A DNA stretch of 64,000 nt from Saccharomyces paradoxus (Eukaryota; Ascomycota; Saccharomycetes; Saccharomycetales; Saccharomycetaceae), in assembly GCF_002079055.1 (NCBI RefSeq), contig NC_047495.1:124001-188000 (forward strand), given 5' to 3'. Below are positions 21,726-30,978 of this stretch, piece by piece. The notes below the pieces were generated by a model. It did no database searches and was not told where the DNA came from. It worked only from the letters and a program-made list of their open reading frames with translations. Both the position numbers and the translations under genes were made by a program. The stretch's first letter is position 1. Every line of letters begins with the position of its first letter.

Positions 21726-24700
21726 ATGAATGACGCTAACACGAAACAGCCGCTAAAGAAGAGGTCCCTGAGCAGCTATCTTTCAAACGTGAGCACGAGA
21801 CGGGAGGAGCTGGATAAGATATCTAAACAAGAGACACCCGAAGAAGAAGATACTGCCAATAAGCAGAGACAAAGAGAAACATTGTCAGAAGAAGTAAATG
21901 ATAAGTCCCAAGACACTAATGTATCGTTTCGCTCTCAGGGTGCAATCGTTCATGACGCTACCCCAGATAACTTGGATGCAAAGGAACTCAAAGACATGAT
22001 CCAGGAGAATAATTCAAGCTCACATGAACGAGAGGTTGGTGAGGACAGTCGTCCTAACGATGTTCCTGAAACTAATGGGAAAATGAGCCAAGCAATGCGA
22101 GCGACAAGTTTGCCGCCATCCAATGTACGTAATGTCGATATTGAAAACCACCAACCTTTTTCGAGAGACCAACTTCGAGCGATGTTAAAAGAACCAAAAA
22201 GGAAAACTGTTGATGATTTCATAGAGGAAGAGGGTTTGGGAGCCGTTGAAGAAGAGGATTTGAGCGATGAGGTACTTGAAAAAAATACAACAGAACCTGA
22301 CAATGAGAAAAGAGATGTAGAGTATAGCGACTCAGATAAGGACACAGACGATGTGGGAAGTGATGATCCTACGGCCCCCAATTCACCGATCAAATTAGGT
22401 CGTCGCAAGCTGGTTAGGGGTGATCAACTCGATGCAACCACAAACTCCATGTTTAATAACGAATCAGATTCCGAATTATCAGATATCGATGATAGCAAGA
22501 ATATTGCGATATCCAGTAGCTTATTTAGGGCCGGTTCTTCTCCCGTGAAAGAGACCAACACCAATCTTCTGAATATGAATTCATCACCGGCGCAGAATGC
22601 CAATCGGGGTTCCGTCTCTAAGACCAATGACAATAACAAGAGTTCTCATATAGCTGTTTCTAAACGTCCAAAACAGAAGAAGGGTATTTATAGGGATTCT
22701 GGTGGTAGAACAAGACTACAAATTGCCTGTGACAAGGGTAAATACGATGTGGTCAAAAATATGATTGAGGAAGGAGGTTACGATATTAATGACCAGGACA
22801 ATGCTGGTAATACAGCGTTGCATGAAGCGGCATTGCAAGGTCATATCGATATTGTGGAACTGCTCATAGAAAATGGTGCGGATGTAAACATTAAATCTAT
22901 TGAGATGTTCGGCGATACCCCATTGATCGATGCCTCCGCCAACGGCCACTTAGATGTTGTCAAATATCTTCTTAAAAACGGTGCGGACCCGACTATACGT
23001 AATGCTAAAGGATTAACTGCCTTCGAATCTGTTGATGATGAATCTGAATTTGACGATGAAGAAGACCAGAAGATTTTACGTGAAATAAAAAAAAGGTTAA
23101 GTATAGCGGCCAAAGAATGGACTAATGGTACGAGCATCCATAATGACAATTCTAAAAATGGAGATAATACTCACACAACGGATCGAACACTTTATGACAA
23201 TACCACAAAAACCGAAAACGAAAAAGCGGCCGAATCTCCTGTAATAGTCTCTACTATTGAAGAGAAAGCTCCGGAAGAGGAGTTTTATTGGACGGATGTT
23301 ACTTCTAGAGCAGGAAAAGAAAAGTTATTCAAAGCTTCAAAGGAGGGTCATTTACCATATGTTGGCACATACGTAGAAAATGGTGGTAAGATAGACTTAA
23401 GGTCATTTTTTGAAAGTGTTAAATGTGGCCATGAAGATATTACAAGTATTTTTCTGGCGTTCGGATTTCCGGTCAATCAAACGTCAAGGGACAATAAAAC
23501 GTCTGCTTTAATGGTAGCAGTCGGTCGTGGCCACCTTGGAACTGTTAAACTGCTGTTAGAAGCGGGAGCAGATCCGACGAAAAGGGATAAAAAAGGACGC
23601 AGCGCTTTGTACTATGCCAAAAACAGCATAATGGGAATAACAAACAGCGAAGAGATCCAATTGATTGAAAATGCCATGATTAGTCACTCGAAAAAGCACC
23701 CTAAGATTAATAATGATGATGATGACGACGACGATAATGATAATGACGATGTAACATATAAACATGAAAAAAGGAGAGAGAAGACTCCATCGCCCATGCC
23801 AACAAGCCAGAGAAGTACCAGCCCTAAGATTGAAGACGAAGAGCATGATACGATAATGCCTGATGTTGCAGACAATGACATTAGCAACGACCATAATGTC
23901 AAGAACTTTATAACTTCCGATTCGCGTAAAAGATCGGAAGATAATGAGAATGTTGGTATCCAATATCCACTCGACTGGAAAAAACGTAAAACAATTGCTT
24001 TGCAAGATGAAGAAAAATCGAAAAGTGTTTCACCACTCTCCATGGAATCTCACTCTCCTAGGAAAGTAAAGTCTGTAGAGGTAAGTAAAATTCATGAAGA
24101 AACGGTTGCTGAAAGAGAAGCAAGACTCAAGGAAGAAGAGGAGTACAGAAAGAAAAGACTAGAAAAGAAAAGAAAGAAAGAACAGGAACTACTACAGAAG
24201 TTGGCCGAAGATGAGAAGAAAAGGATCGAAGAACAGCAGAAGCAGAAAATCTTAGAAATGGAAAGATTGGAAAAAGCTACTTTAGAGAAAGCAAAACAAA
24301 TGGAAAGGGAAAAAGAAATGGAAGAAGTTTCTTATAGACGAGCCGTAAGAGACTTATATCCGTTAGGACTTAAGATTATTAATTTCAACGATAAACTCGA
24401 TTATAGAAGATTTTTGCCGCTTTACTATTTCGTAGATGAAAAAAACAATAAACTCGTGCTCGATTTGCAAGTGATAATATTGTTGAAAGACATGGATTTG
24501 CTCTCAAAGGACAATCGATCGACATCTGAGAAGTTTCCCGTTGATCCGACACATCTGGCCCCACTGTGGAATATGTTGAAATTCATTTTTTTGTATGGAG
24601 GTAGTTATGATGATGACAAGAATAGTATGAACAACAAAAGATTTGTAGTAAATTTTGACGGTGTCGATTTGGACACGAAGATTGGATATGAACTTTTGGA

Positions 24701-24974
24701 ATACAAAAAATTTATAAGTCTGCCCATGTCATGGATTAAATGGGATAATGTTGTTATTGAGGACTCTGCCAAAAGAAAGGAAATTGAAGAAAGCATGATT
24801 CAAATATCCATAGACGAATTTACAAAGTCGAGAAACGATAAACTCAACAACGCGCAACAACCGACGCGCAAAAGGCGTTGTCTGAAAATACCTCGAGAGT
24901 TGCCTGTTAAATTTCAGCACCGTGTGAGCATATCCTCCATTCTCCAGCAGACATCTAAAGAGCCATTTTGGTAA
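21726..24974 (+). CDS. HOS4: Hos4, ankyrin-repeat subunit of the Set3 histone deacetylase complex
   Basis: Hos4 is a core subunit of Set3C (Set3, Snt1, Sif2, Hos2, Hst1, Cpr1), which deacetylates 5' ends of genes and represses early meiotic genes. The 1082-residue protein (1083 in S. cerevisiae) has an acidic disordered N-terminal third. One ankyrin group lies at about residues 330-440 (GNTALHEAALQGHIDIVELL, GDTPLIDASANGHLDVVKYL) and a second at about 530-640 (TSALMVAVGRGHLGTVKLL). An acidic Asp run follows near 660-675. A long Lys/Glu-rich coiled coil (about 790-870) leads to a conserved C-terminal domain. Confidence 0.96.
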   Translation: MNDANTKQPLKKRSLSSYLSNVSTRREELDKISKQETPEEEDTANKQRQRETLSEEVNDKSQDTNVSFRSQGAIVHDATPDNLDAKELKDMIQENNSSSHEREVGEDSRPNDVPETNGKMSQAMRATSLPPSNVRNVDIENHQPFSRDQLRAMLKEPKRKTVDDFIEEEGLGAVEEEDLSDEVLEKNTTEPDNEKRDVEYSDSDKDTDDVGSDDPTAPNSPIKLGRRKLVRGDQLDATTNSMFNNESDSELSDIDDSKNIAISSSLFRAGSSPVKETNTNLLNMNSSPAQNANRGSVSKTNDNNKSSHIAVSKRPKQKKGIYRDSGGRTRLQIACDKGKYDVVKNMIEEGGYDINDQDNAGNTALHEAALQGHIDIVELLIENGADVNIKSIEMFGDTPLIDASANGHLDVVKYLLKNGADPTIRNAKGLTAFESVDDESEFDDEEDQKILREIKKRLSIAAKEWTNGTSIHNDNSKNGDNTHTTDRTLYDNTTKTENEKAAESPVIVSTIEEKAPEEEFYWTDVTSRAGKEKLFKASKEGHLPYVGTYVENGGKIDLRSFFESVKCGHEDITSIFLAFGFPVNQTSRDNKTSALMVAVGRGHLGTVKLLLEAGADPTKRDKKGRSALYYAKNSIMGITNSEEIQLIENAMISHSKKHPKINNDDDDDDDNDNDDVTYKHEKRREKTPSPMPTSQRSTSPKIEDEEHDTIMPDVADNDISNDHNVKNFITSDSRKRSEDNENVGIQYPLDWKKRKTIALQDEEKSKSVSPLSMESHSPRKVKSVEVSKIHEETVAEREARLKEEEEYRKKRLEKKRKKEQELLQKLAEDEKKRIEEQQKQKILEMERLEKATLEKAKQMEREKEMEEVSYRRAVRDLYPLGLKIINFNDKLDYRRFLPLYYFVDEKNNKLVLDLQVIILLKDMDLLSKDNRSTSEKFPVDPTHLAPLWNMLKFIFLYGGSYDDDKNSMNNKRFVVNFDGVDLDTKIGYELLEYKKFISLPMSWIKWDNVVIEDSAKRKEIEESMIQISIDEFTKSRNDKLNNAQQPTRKRRCLKIPRELPVKFQHRVSISSILQQTSKEPFW

Positions 24975-25326
24975 AACGGTTCGCAGATCCATTGGCATAT
25001 GTTCATACATATTTCCGTTCTGGATGCATTAAATATTATTCACGTTAATATATTTCCACGCAATTGTACTATTTTGTTATTATTATTATTATTATCAGTA
25101 TTATATTCATCATTTTTTTTCTATTGTTCGATAACGTATATGTCATGGACCCCTTGAATTTACTGAGGGGTTCAGAAAATACCGTGCAAAAGACGAAAAA
25201 TGGACGAATTTCCTCAAGTATAAAATTTATAAATTACTGTTGCATTGAACAATAGCCAGTTATTTCTTTTTAATATTCCTTGCAGGAAATTTCTACAATG
25301 GAATAACGTCATAGATTCATCACAAA
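24975..25326. promoter_or_regulatory. COX5B promoter with Rox1-like sites
   Basis: Two matches to the Rox1 core ATTGTTC are seen: TCTATTGTTC around 25120-25129 on the plus strand and its reverse form GAACAATAGC at 25247-25256. COX5B is the hypoxic isoform and is repressed by Rox1 in air, so these sites fit. A (TAT)n run lies near 25077-25095. Confidence 0.5.
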
Positions 25327-25871
25327 AGCACGTATAACAAGTATTCAATTTATGTTTTGAATTGTGAAGAGATGTCCATTTACTAACATTCGAGGTGTAT
25401 AAGCACCGGTTTGCAGTGTTACGTACTTCTTTTACCAATGGGGTGCGGCTAACTGGGACAAGATTCGTTCAAACAAAAGCCCTTTCTAAAGCGACATTGA
25501 CAGATCTGCCAGAAAGATGGGAAAACATGCCAAACTTAGAACAGAAAGAGATTGCAGATAACTTGATAGAACGTCAAAAGCTTCCTTGGAAAACCCTTAA
25601 TAACGAGGAAATTAAAGCGGCTTGGTATATATCGTATGGCGAATGGGGGCCTAGAAGACCTGTACACGGAAAAGGCGATGTTGCATTTATAACCAAGGGA
25701 GTTTTTTTGGGGCTGGGAATTTCATTCGGCCTCTTTGGTTTGGTAAGACTACTGGCTAATCCTGAAACTCCAAAGACCATGAACAGGGAATGGCAGTTAA
25801 AGTCAGATGAGTATCTGAAGTCAAAAAATGCTAATCCTTGGGGAGGTTATTCTCAAGTTCAATCTAAATAA
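25327..25871 (+). CDS. COX5B: Cox5b, hypoxic cytochrome c oxidase subunit Vb (spliced)
   Basis: This subunit IV homolog of complex IV sits in the mitochondrial inner membrane and replaces Cox5a at low oxygen. Exon 2 (25417-25871) encodes a basic presequence, a matrix domain (LPERWENMPNLEQKEIADNL), one membrane segment (FLGLGISFGLFGLVRLL) and a C-terminus near-identical to S. cerevisiae. Exon 2 starts TG-TTA-CGT right after CAG. The start codon must therefore be completed by an A spliced from upstream, as I recall for the one-base first exon of S. cerevisiae. I place that A at 25327, followed by GCACGT, a non-standard GC donor. A perfect TACTAAC branch site lies at 25381-25387. The donor at 25341 (A before GTATTC) is an alternative, and an unspliced start at 25395 looks less likely. 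Spliced length is 151 residues. Confidence 0.85.
25381..25387 (+). other. COX5B intron branch site
   Basis: TACTAAC, the exact yeast branch-site sequence, lies 29 bp before the CAG acceptor at 25414-25416. Confidence 0.85.
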
Positions 25872-26134
25872 GTAGACGAGGAAAATATAATTGTTTCATA
25901 TATTCCGTACTTGGGGTATAGGTAGATTGTTTTCATATATACGCAGTTTGATCTTAGTTCAGTAGTTTGATTTACTCGATTCTTTGTAGCATTTTTCAGC
26001 AAACACGATCACTGCCTCGAAGGAAAAAAAAATCGAAGTGAAAAATACAATCCAAAAAAAGAAAAAGTGCATAAGTCATCGATTTTATGGAGAAAGAGAA
26101 GATGGTCAGAACCGAAGCATTGTGTCACTAAAGT

Positions 26135-27268
26135 ATGTCATTTTCCTTTGGATTTACCTCCAATGACTTTGAGGATGATGAGCTTGTTGCTCAACCGGAA
26201 GCTTTCGTTGAAAGCAGCAAAGAGAACGAAAATACCACTGCTTACACCAATCCATTAGATTCTGACTTCTTGTTACAAGCTGGTGTTGTGCAACCAAATG
26301 TAGAAGATCTAGAGACGATATTGCAAAGTCTCAAGGATGTCAGGTTAACATTTGAAGAGTTCCGATCCCCGATATATGAAAAGTTATTGATTAGAAGGGA
26401 GCTGTTCGATGTCAAACATCAACTAATGTTGGAGACAGATACTCAATCCAACGACAACTCCACTGAACTAGACATTTTGCTTGGTGATACTTCTGAAGAC
26501 TTGAGAAAGAATATTTATGAAGGGGGATTGAAATCATGGGAGTGTTCTTATGATTTAGTTGATTTGTTGTCCGAGAAAGCTGACAGAATAAGCAACAATA
26601 TCGATGCGGTTATGGAAATAGGTTGTGGGACGGCATTACCCTCAGAGTTTCTCTTCAGGTCTGCTCTTCTAAGAAATGATAAATCTAAGGTGTTAAAGTT
26701 CGTTTTGACTGATTATAATGCTAGCGTATTAAGATTGGTTACTATACCGAATTTGGTTATAACATGGGCCAAAACGATTTTGACAAATGCAGAATGGTAC
26801 GCCTTACAAAAAGACGAATGTGAAGATGTTCCAATAAATAGTGAAGAATTGCTTCTTTCTTCGAAGTTGTTAGCTGCCTTTTACAATGATATTCGAAGCA
26901 GGAACATCAGTGTCATCCTTATATCAGGATCGTGGGGACGTAAATTTAGTAACTTGATCCATGAAGTACTATCAGACAGCAAAAAGGTACTTTCATTGAC
27001 CTCAGAAACAATCTATCAACCTGATAATTTGCCAGTTATCGCAGAAACAATACTTGACATACACAAATTACCACAAACTGATGTCAAAACTTACGTGGCA
27101 GCAAAGGATATTTATTTTGGCGTTGGCGGTAGTGTCACTGAATTTGAAACTTACTTGGATGGCAAAATAAACTCCGAAAATTTACCAATTCGGTCTGAAA
27201 GATTCAAAGTCAACTCTGGTTTGAAGAGGTCGATTATATGCATTGAAACGAATAAAATTAGCCAATAA
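26135..27268 (+). CDS. HPM1: Hpm1, histidine protein methyltransferase
   Basis: The 377-residue protein matches S. cerevisiae Hpm1 (YIL110W), which methylates His243 of ribosomal protein Rpl3 and so affects 60S assembly and translation fidelity. It is a seven-beta-strand SAM-dependent methyltransferase: the motif I glycine loop MEIGCGTALPSEF starts at residue 160, followed by the acidic post-I segment VLTDYNASVLRL. A second conserved loop reads ISGSWGRKF. The N-terminal 40 residues are acidic and begin with the conserved MSFSFGFTSNDFEDDEL. It is convergent with SEC24 across 211 bp. Confidence 0.96.
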   Translation: MSFSFGFTSNDFEDDELVAQPEAFVESSKENENTTAYTNPLDSDFLLQAGVVQPNVEDLETILQSLKDVRLTFEEFRSPIYEKLLIRRELFDVKHQLMLETDTQSNDNSTELDILLGDTSEDLRKNIYEGGLKSWECSYDLVDLLSEKADRISNNIDAVMEIGCGTALPSEFLFRSALLRNDKSKVLKFVLTDYNASVLRLVTIPNLVITWAKTILTNAEWYALQKDECEDVPINSEELLLSSKLLAAFYNDIRSRNISVILISGSWGRKFSNLIHEVLSDSKKVLSLTSETIYQPDNLPVIAETILDIHKLPQTDVKTYVAAKDIYFGVGGSVTEFETYLDGKINSENLPIRSERFKVNSGLKRSIICIETNKISQ

Positions 27269-27479
27269 TTACTGTTTTTTTTCGTTTTAGCTTTATCTCC
27301 TTAAGTTAATTTATAAGTTTTTTATTCTAATCTTTTATTTATAACATGGATGAAAAACAGAAAAGAAATATAGAGGTAAAAATTAAAGTAACTGTTCAAT
27401 ATACATAATATGATTGGGAAGCAAGAATTCAATCAACAACAATATACAGCTTCTTTTTTTCATCGAATTCCCTTCAGCC

Positions 27480-30260
27480 TTATTTGCTAATTCTGGCTTT
27501 CATGATTTGTAAGAATTCTCTGTAACTTTCGTTATTCAAAATCTTATCCTCTACTAAAGTGCTAGAAGCCCATAGTCTTAGGGTTGCAACTTCCCTAGCA
27601 GATGCATGGTTAACAGGCTCGCTCAAAGAGGCTCCCCTAACAATATACAATGATTGGTAAGTGATCACATCGTCGTGGTTTCTCAATTGGTTGATAATGT
27701 TTCTTACCCTTTGATTAAATTCGGAATTTTCCACAACAGGTATTTCCTGTTTGCCTATTGGAATGTCAAAGATATCCTGGGTTCCAAACACATCAAATAC
27801 TAATGCTGGCACGGCATCACCACCCATCCACAAAAATAATTCGTTGCCATTATCTATTAAGTATAAACCGTATCTTTCGAATAACGAAGAGGTAGCATTG
27901 ATGGGTTGAGGTAAAACAATTGTGCCAGTAGCTTCGCCATCTTCAGTTTGCACTGGTAACCCAGCCTCATCAGCCATGTCATGCAACGAATACACATCAG
28001 GGTAGATGTTTTTGATCAAGTATTTCAATGGTAGTGATTCTAAGTTGTTCAAAGCAGAGGCACGATGGTCACTAGGGACAATACCAGATCTGAATGCCAT
28101 ATGCTTAGTTAAAGAATGCATTAGCAGTGGAAACATTCTCAAATTGGCACATAATCTTAATGGAGCCCCTCCCGCAGTATTAGATACCACTATTTCCTTC
28201 TTGTATGTGGCTAAAATATCTTGTACTGATTTGTTGATTAATATTCTTGCGTCATCCAAACTGGAATTCAATGCCTTCTCCACCGCCTTTGAGTTATAAA
28301 ATGAAGCTATGGCTAATTGGTCAGCAGATGCATAGACTTCCGCCAACGATTCCGTGGTTGGCATTGCCAGGGTTATAATTCTGATTCTACGTTGACTATT
28401 ATTCAAAGATAAAAGTACTGCTACTTGAATGTAACAGTAGTCTGCCATAATAGATTCATCAACGTTAACTTCAAACAAGTATGATTGATCTCTTGGCATG
28501 GTGGAAAATGCACACAAATCAGACGATCTATTGAAGAAATGGCCGTAGAACCTGCTCATTCTCAAACCTGTGGAACCACGAGCTCTCATAACAGTTTCCA
28601 TACAGAAATCCATGGAAATATGTTTGGCAAACTCAGTGGAAAATTTGACAATATCATTTGGGTTCTTGCCTGAGAAACCAGGGTAGAAATGAGTTTGACC
28701 AGCAGTGAAACGACTCAAATTGGATAGTGACGCAACATCCATATAATCTTCAGAAGCCAAGAATAAATCCACAGTAATTTGTACTTTGGAGCAATCGATG
28801 GTGAAATTCTTATAAAACGAGTCTTGACAGGAAAGTAGTTGTGCAGTTTCCTTGGATGTGTTGACAACACCGCTCTCATTTCTCCTTTGCAATTTCCCTA
28901 TGCCTAAGTTGGGCAAAGTACCTGAAACAACAATTATTTTACCACCAACGCCACCGATCAAATGATAAGCCGATTTCAAAGCAGGGCCAAGAGCGAAACT
29001 TGTGATCAAATTAGACTGAAAGATTTGAGGAATTTTGGTCAATAAGGTTTCAATGTTTTGTCTGCAGGCCTTCAAGGATACAACCATTGAGTTTGGTCTG
29101 GGCAAGAAAGGCTCTTCCAGGTCGGCAATATCCATCATATTGATTTGATCGGCAGATTCTTCATTGTTTTCAGAATCCAATGGGATTTTGAAGTAGTGGA
29201 TGGCGTTGTCCACACATAAAATGGAGATCCTGGTTCTTTCATCGTGATTTGGAATTGAATCAAGATTTTGCAAAAGAGTGTTGATGGTAGTAGCCAGCAA
29301 CCCACTCTTGATGGAAGATTGGGAGACATCGATCAGAAAACAGTAAGTGGCTGGGGGTGGTTGTCTTAGGGTATATTCCTTTGGGGCCATGTATTCCATG
29401 ACAGCACATTTAATTTCATTTCTGTCGTATCTACTCTTTGGGTCGTTCGGATCGCTCTGATCCATTTGCATAGGAACGCCATTGGCCAGACGACAAAAGT
29501 TACATCTCCATCTTCTGCCTTGCTCGATAAAGTTGACAAAGGGGTTCATGTAAGAACGACAACGGCGACAACGGACGATTAGTCCATCTTCATTTAATGG
29601 AGGCGGGTCGATATCGTCGTACAAGTGTTGATAAGGTCTGATAACCAGCCCGAATGGCAGCTTAGACTTTTTCAGCAGGGAGCTGTTCTTAGGGACAGCG
29701 TTCAAAGTCGATCTGATATAATCTGGAGACGCATTGGACAATTCCGACGGAACTAACATCTTTTCTGGAGGAACAACCAAAGGTGGGGGAGGCAAGGTCA
29801 AATCGGTAATTGGAGGTGGCAATTCCGTCAACAGATCAATCGGATACAACTGGTTCATGGGTCTCATGTTTTGGCCCATTGCGGCGCTAGGTTGGCCATA
29901 GGAAGGTGCTGCCAGTGGTTGTTGCTGTTGCTGCAAGGGTGTGCCCATCTGTACGGGGACCTGCGGCTGCATATAAGCGTTAGGGTCGACTAGAGGGACG
30001 TTGTGCAGATGCATATCGTTCATGGAAGTGGTGGCTTGATCAATTTGCTGGTGTAATTGTTCTTGAGCAGGCGTTAGGAACTGCTGCTGGCCTGTGGAGG
30101 GGATTGCGGCTTGTGGCGGCATTCCCATCTGTCCATAGTTCATTCCAGCTGCTGCCGGGTCCTGGGGAGGCATGAATTGTGCTGGTTGCTGTAGAGGGGT
30201 GGCGCTTTGTCCATACTGGAGCTGAGCCTGTGGGTAAACACGTTTCTTGTGGTGCGACAT
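27480..30260 (-). CDS. SEC24: Sec24, COPII coat cargo-binding subunit
   Basis: Sec24 pairs with Sec23 in the inner COPII coat and selects cargo for ER-to-Golgi vesicles. The 926 residues equal the S. cerevisiae length. A Pro/Gln-rich N-terminal extension (1-140) precedes a zinc finger (CRRCRSYMNP and RRWRCNFC, about residues 231-257). The trunk domain follows (YCFLIDVSQSSIKSG near 307), then the beta-sandwich and helical domains. The C-terminal gelsolin-like domain includes LIDNGNELFLWMG. It is essential in S. cerevisiae. It is divergent from YIL108W. Confidence 0.97.
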   Translation of the reverse strand: MSHHKKRVYPQAQLQYGQSATPLQQPAQFMPPQDPAAAGMNYGQMGMPPQAAIPSTGQQQFLTPAQEQLHQQIDQATTSMNDMHLHNVPLVDPNAYMQPQVPVQMGTPLQQQQQPLAAPSYGQPSAAMGQNMRPMNQLYPIDLLTELPPPITDLTLPPPPLVVPPEKMLVPSELSNASPDYIRSTLNAVPKNSSLLKKSKLPFGLVIRPYQHLYDDIDPPPLNEDGLIVRCRRCRSYMNPFVNFIEQGRRWRCNFCRLANGVPMQMDQSDPNDPKSRYDRNEIKCAVMEYMAPKEYTLRQPPPATYCFLIDVSQSSIKSGLLATTINTLLQNLDSIPNHDERTRISILCVDNAIHYFKIPLDSENNEESADQINMMDIADLEEPFLPRPNSMVVSLKACRQNIETLLTKIPQIFQSNLITSFALGPALKSAYHLIGGVGGKIIVVSGTLPNLGIGKLQRRNESGVVNTSKETAQLLSCQDSFYKNFTIDCSKVQITVDLFLASEDYMDVASLSNLSRFTAGQTHFYPGFSGKNPNDIVKFSTEFAKHISMDFCMETVMRARGSTGLRMSRFYGHFFNRSSDLCAFSTMPRDQSYLFEVNVDESIMADYCYIQVAVLLSLNNSQRRIRIITLAMPTTESLAEVYASADQLAIASFYNSKAVEKALNSSLDDARILINKSVQDILATYKKEIVVSNTAGGAPLRLCANLRMFPLLMHSLTKHMAFRSGIVPSDHRASALNNLESLPLKYLIKNIYPDVYSLHDMADEAGLPVQTEDGEATGTIVLPQPINATSSLFERYGLYLIDNGNELFLWMGGDAVPALVFDVFGTQDIFDIPIGKQEIPVVENSEFNQRVRNIINQLRNHDDVITYQSLYIVRGASLSEPVNHASAREVATLRLWASSTLVEDKILNNESYREFLQIMKARISK

Positions 30261-30978
30261 TTCGTAGGCGGTCTCAGACTTAGATAATTATGTCAGTCTC
30301 AATGCGGCAAAAATAGACCTGAGCACCGGATAAAAGCTTTTTGTATCGCGACTTTGGCCTGCTCTATGATACACCATCCTCCTTACATGGTTTTGTTTTT
30401 CTTCGTTTTCGTTCTTTCCAGTTGTCATTTTCTTCTGCCGTAAATGAAAAAATTGAAAAAAAAAAAAGAACAGCAAAACGATAGCAAATCAGCCCCAGTG
30501 GCTACGCTTAAGACCGTTTTCAAGCCCAAATAGTATCTGAATAAACTGCATAGAACACAGGAATCTACAGCAATGCCTAGTGCAAGTGCACACTTGTCAG
30601 TGTTCTCTATCTGGATGAAAGAGGGCTATCACCCAGACACCGCGCCGTTAAATTTTGTTGGTTACCCGGACTGATTATTGGAAATCTGCCGAAATTTTCC
30701 ATCAAATACGTAACCTATTGTTCTAAGAGCATAATGCTGTGTATAGATATGGGCCACGCTTGGAAGTGTCAGGCTTTCTTGGGTTTGAAAGGTGTATGTG
30801 CCTTGGCGTAGTCAATTCCCTCGAGCATTTTTTGGTTTAGACGTTTCAGAGCAGCGGTCGCCGGAAAACAGAGAGAAAAAGGGATTTCAAAAGGAGCTCT
30901 TCTTTCTTCTTATTAGATCGTCGTATACAGCAAAGGAAAACAAGAAAGCAATAGTTTTGGAAAGAAAGAAAGAAATAG
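30261..30978. promoter_or_regulatory. SEC24-YIL108W divergent promoter region
   Basis: This 718-bp region is shared by two promoters. It holds an A-run at 30457-30468 and a purine-rich GAAAGAAAGAAA tract just before the YIL108W start. I see no gene and no strong known site. Confidence 0.45.
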
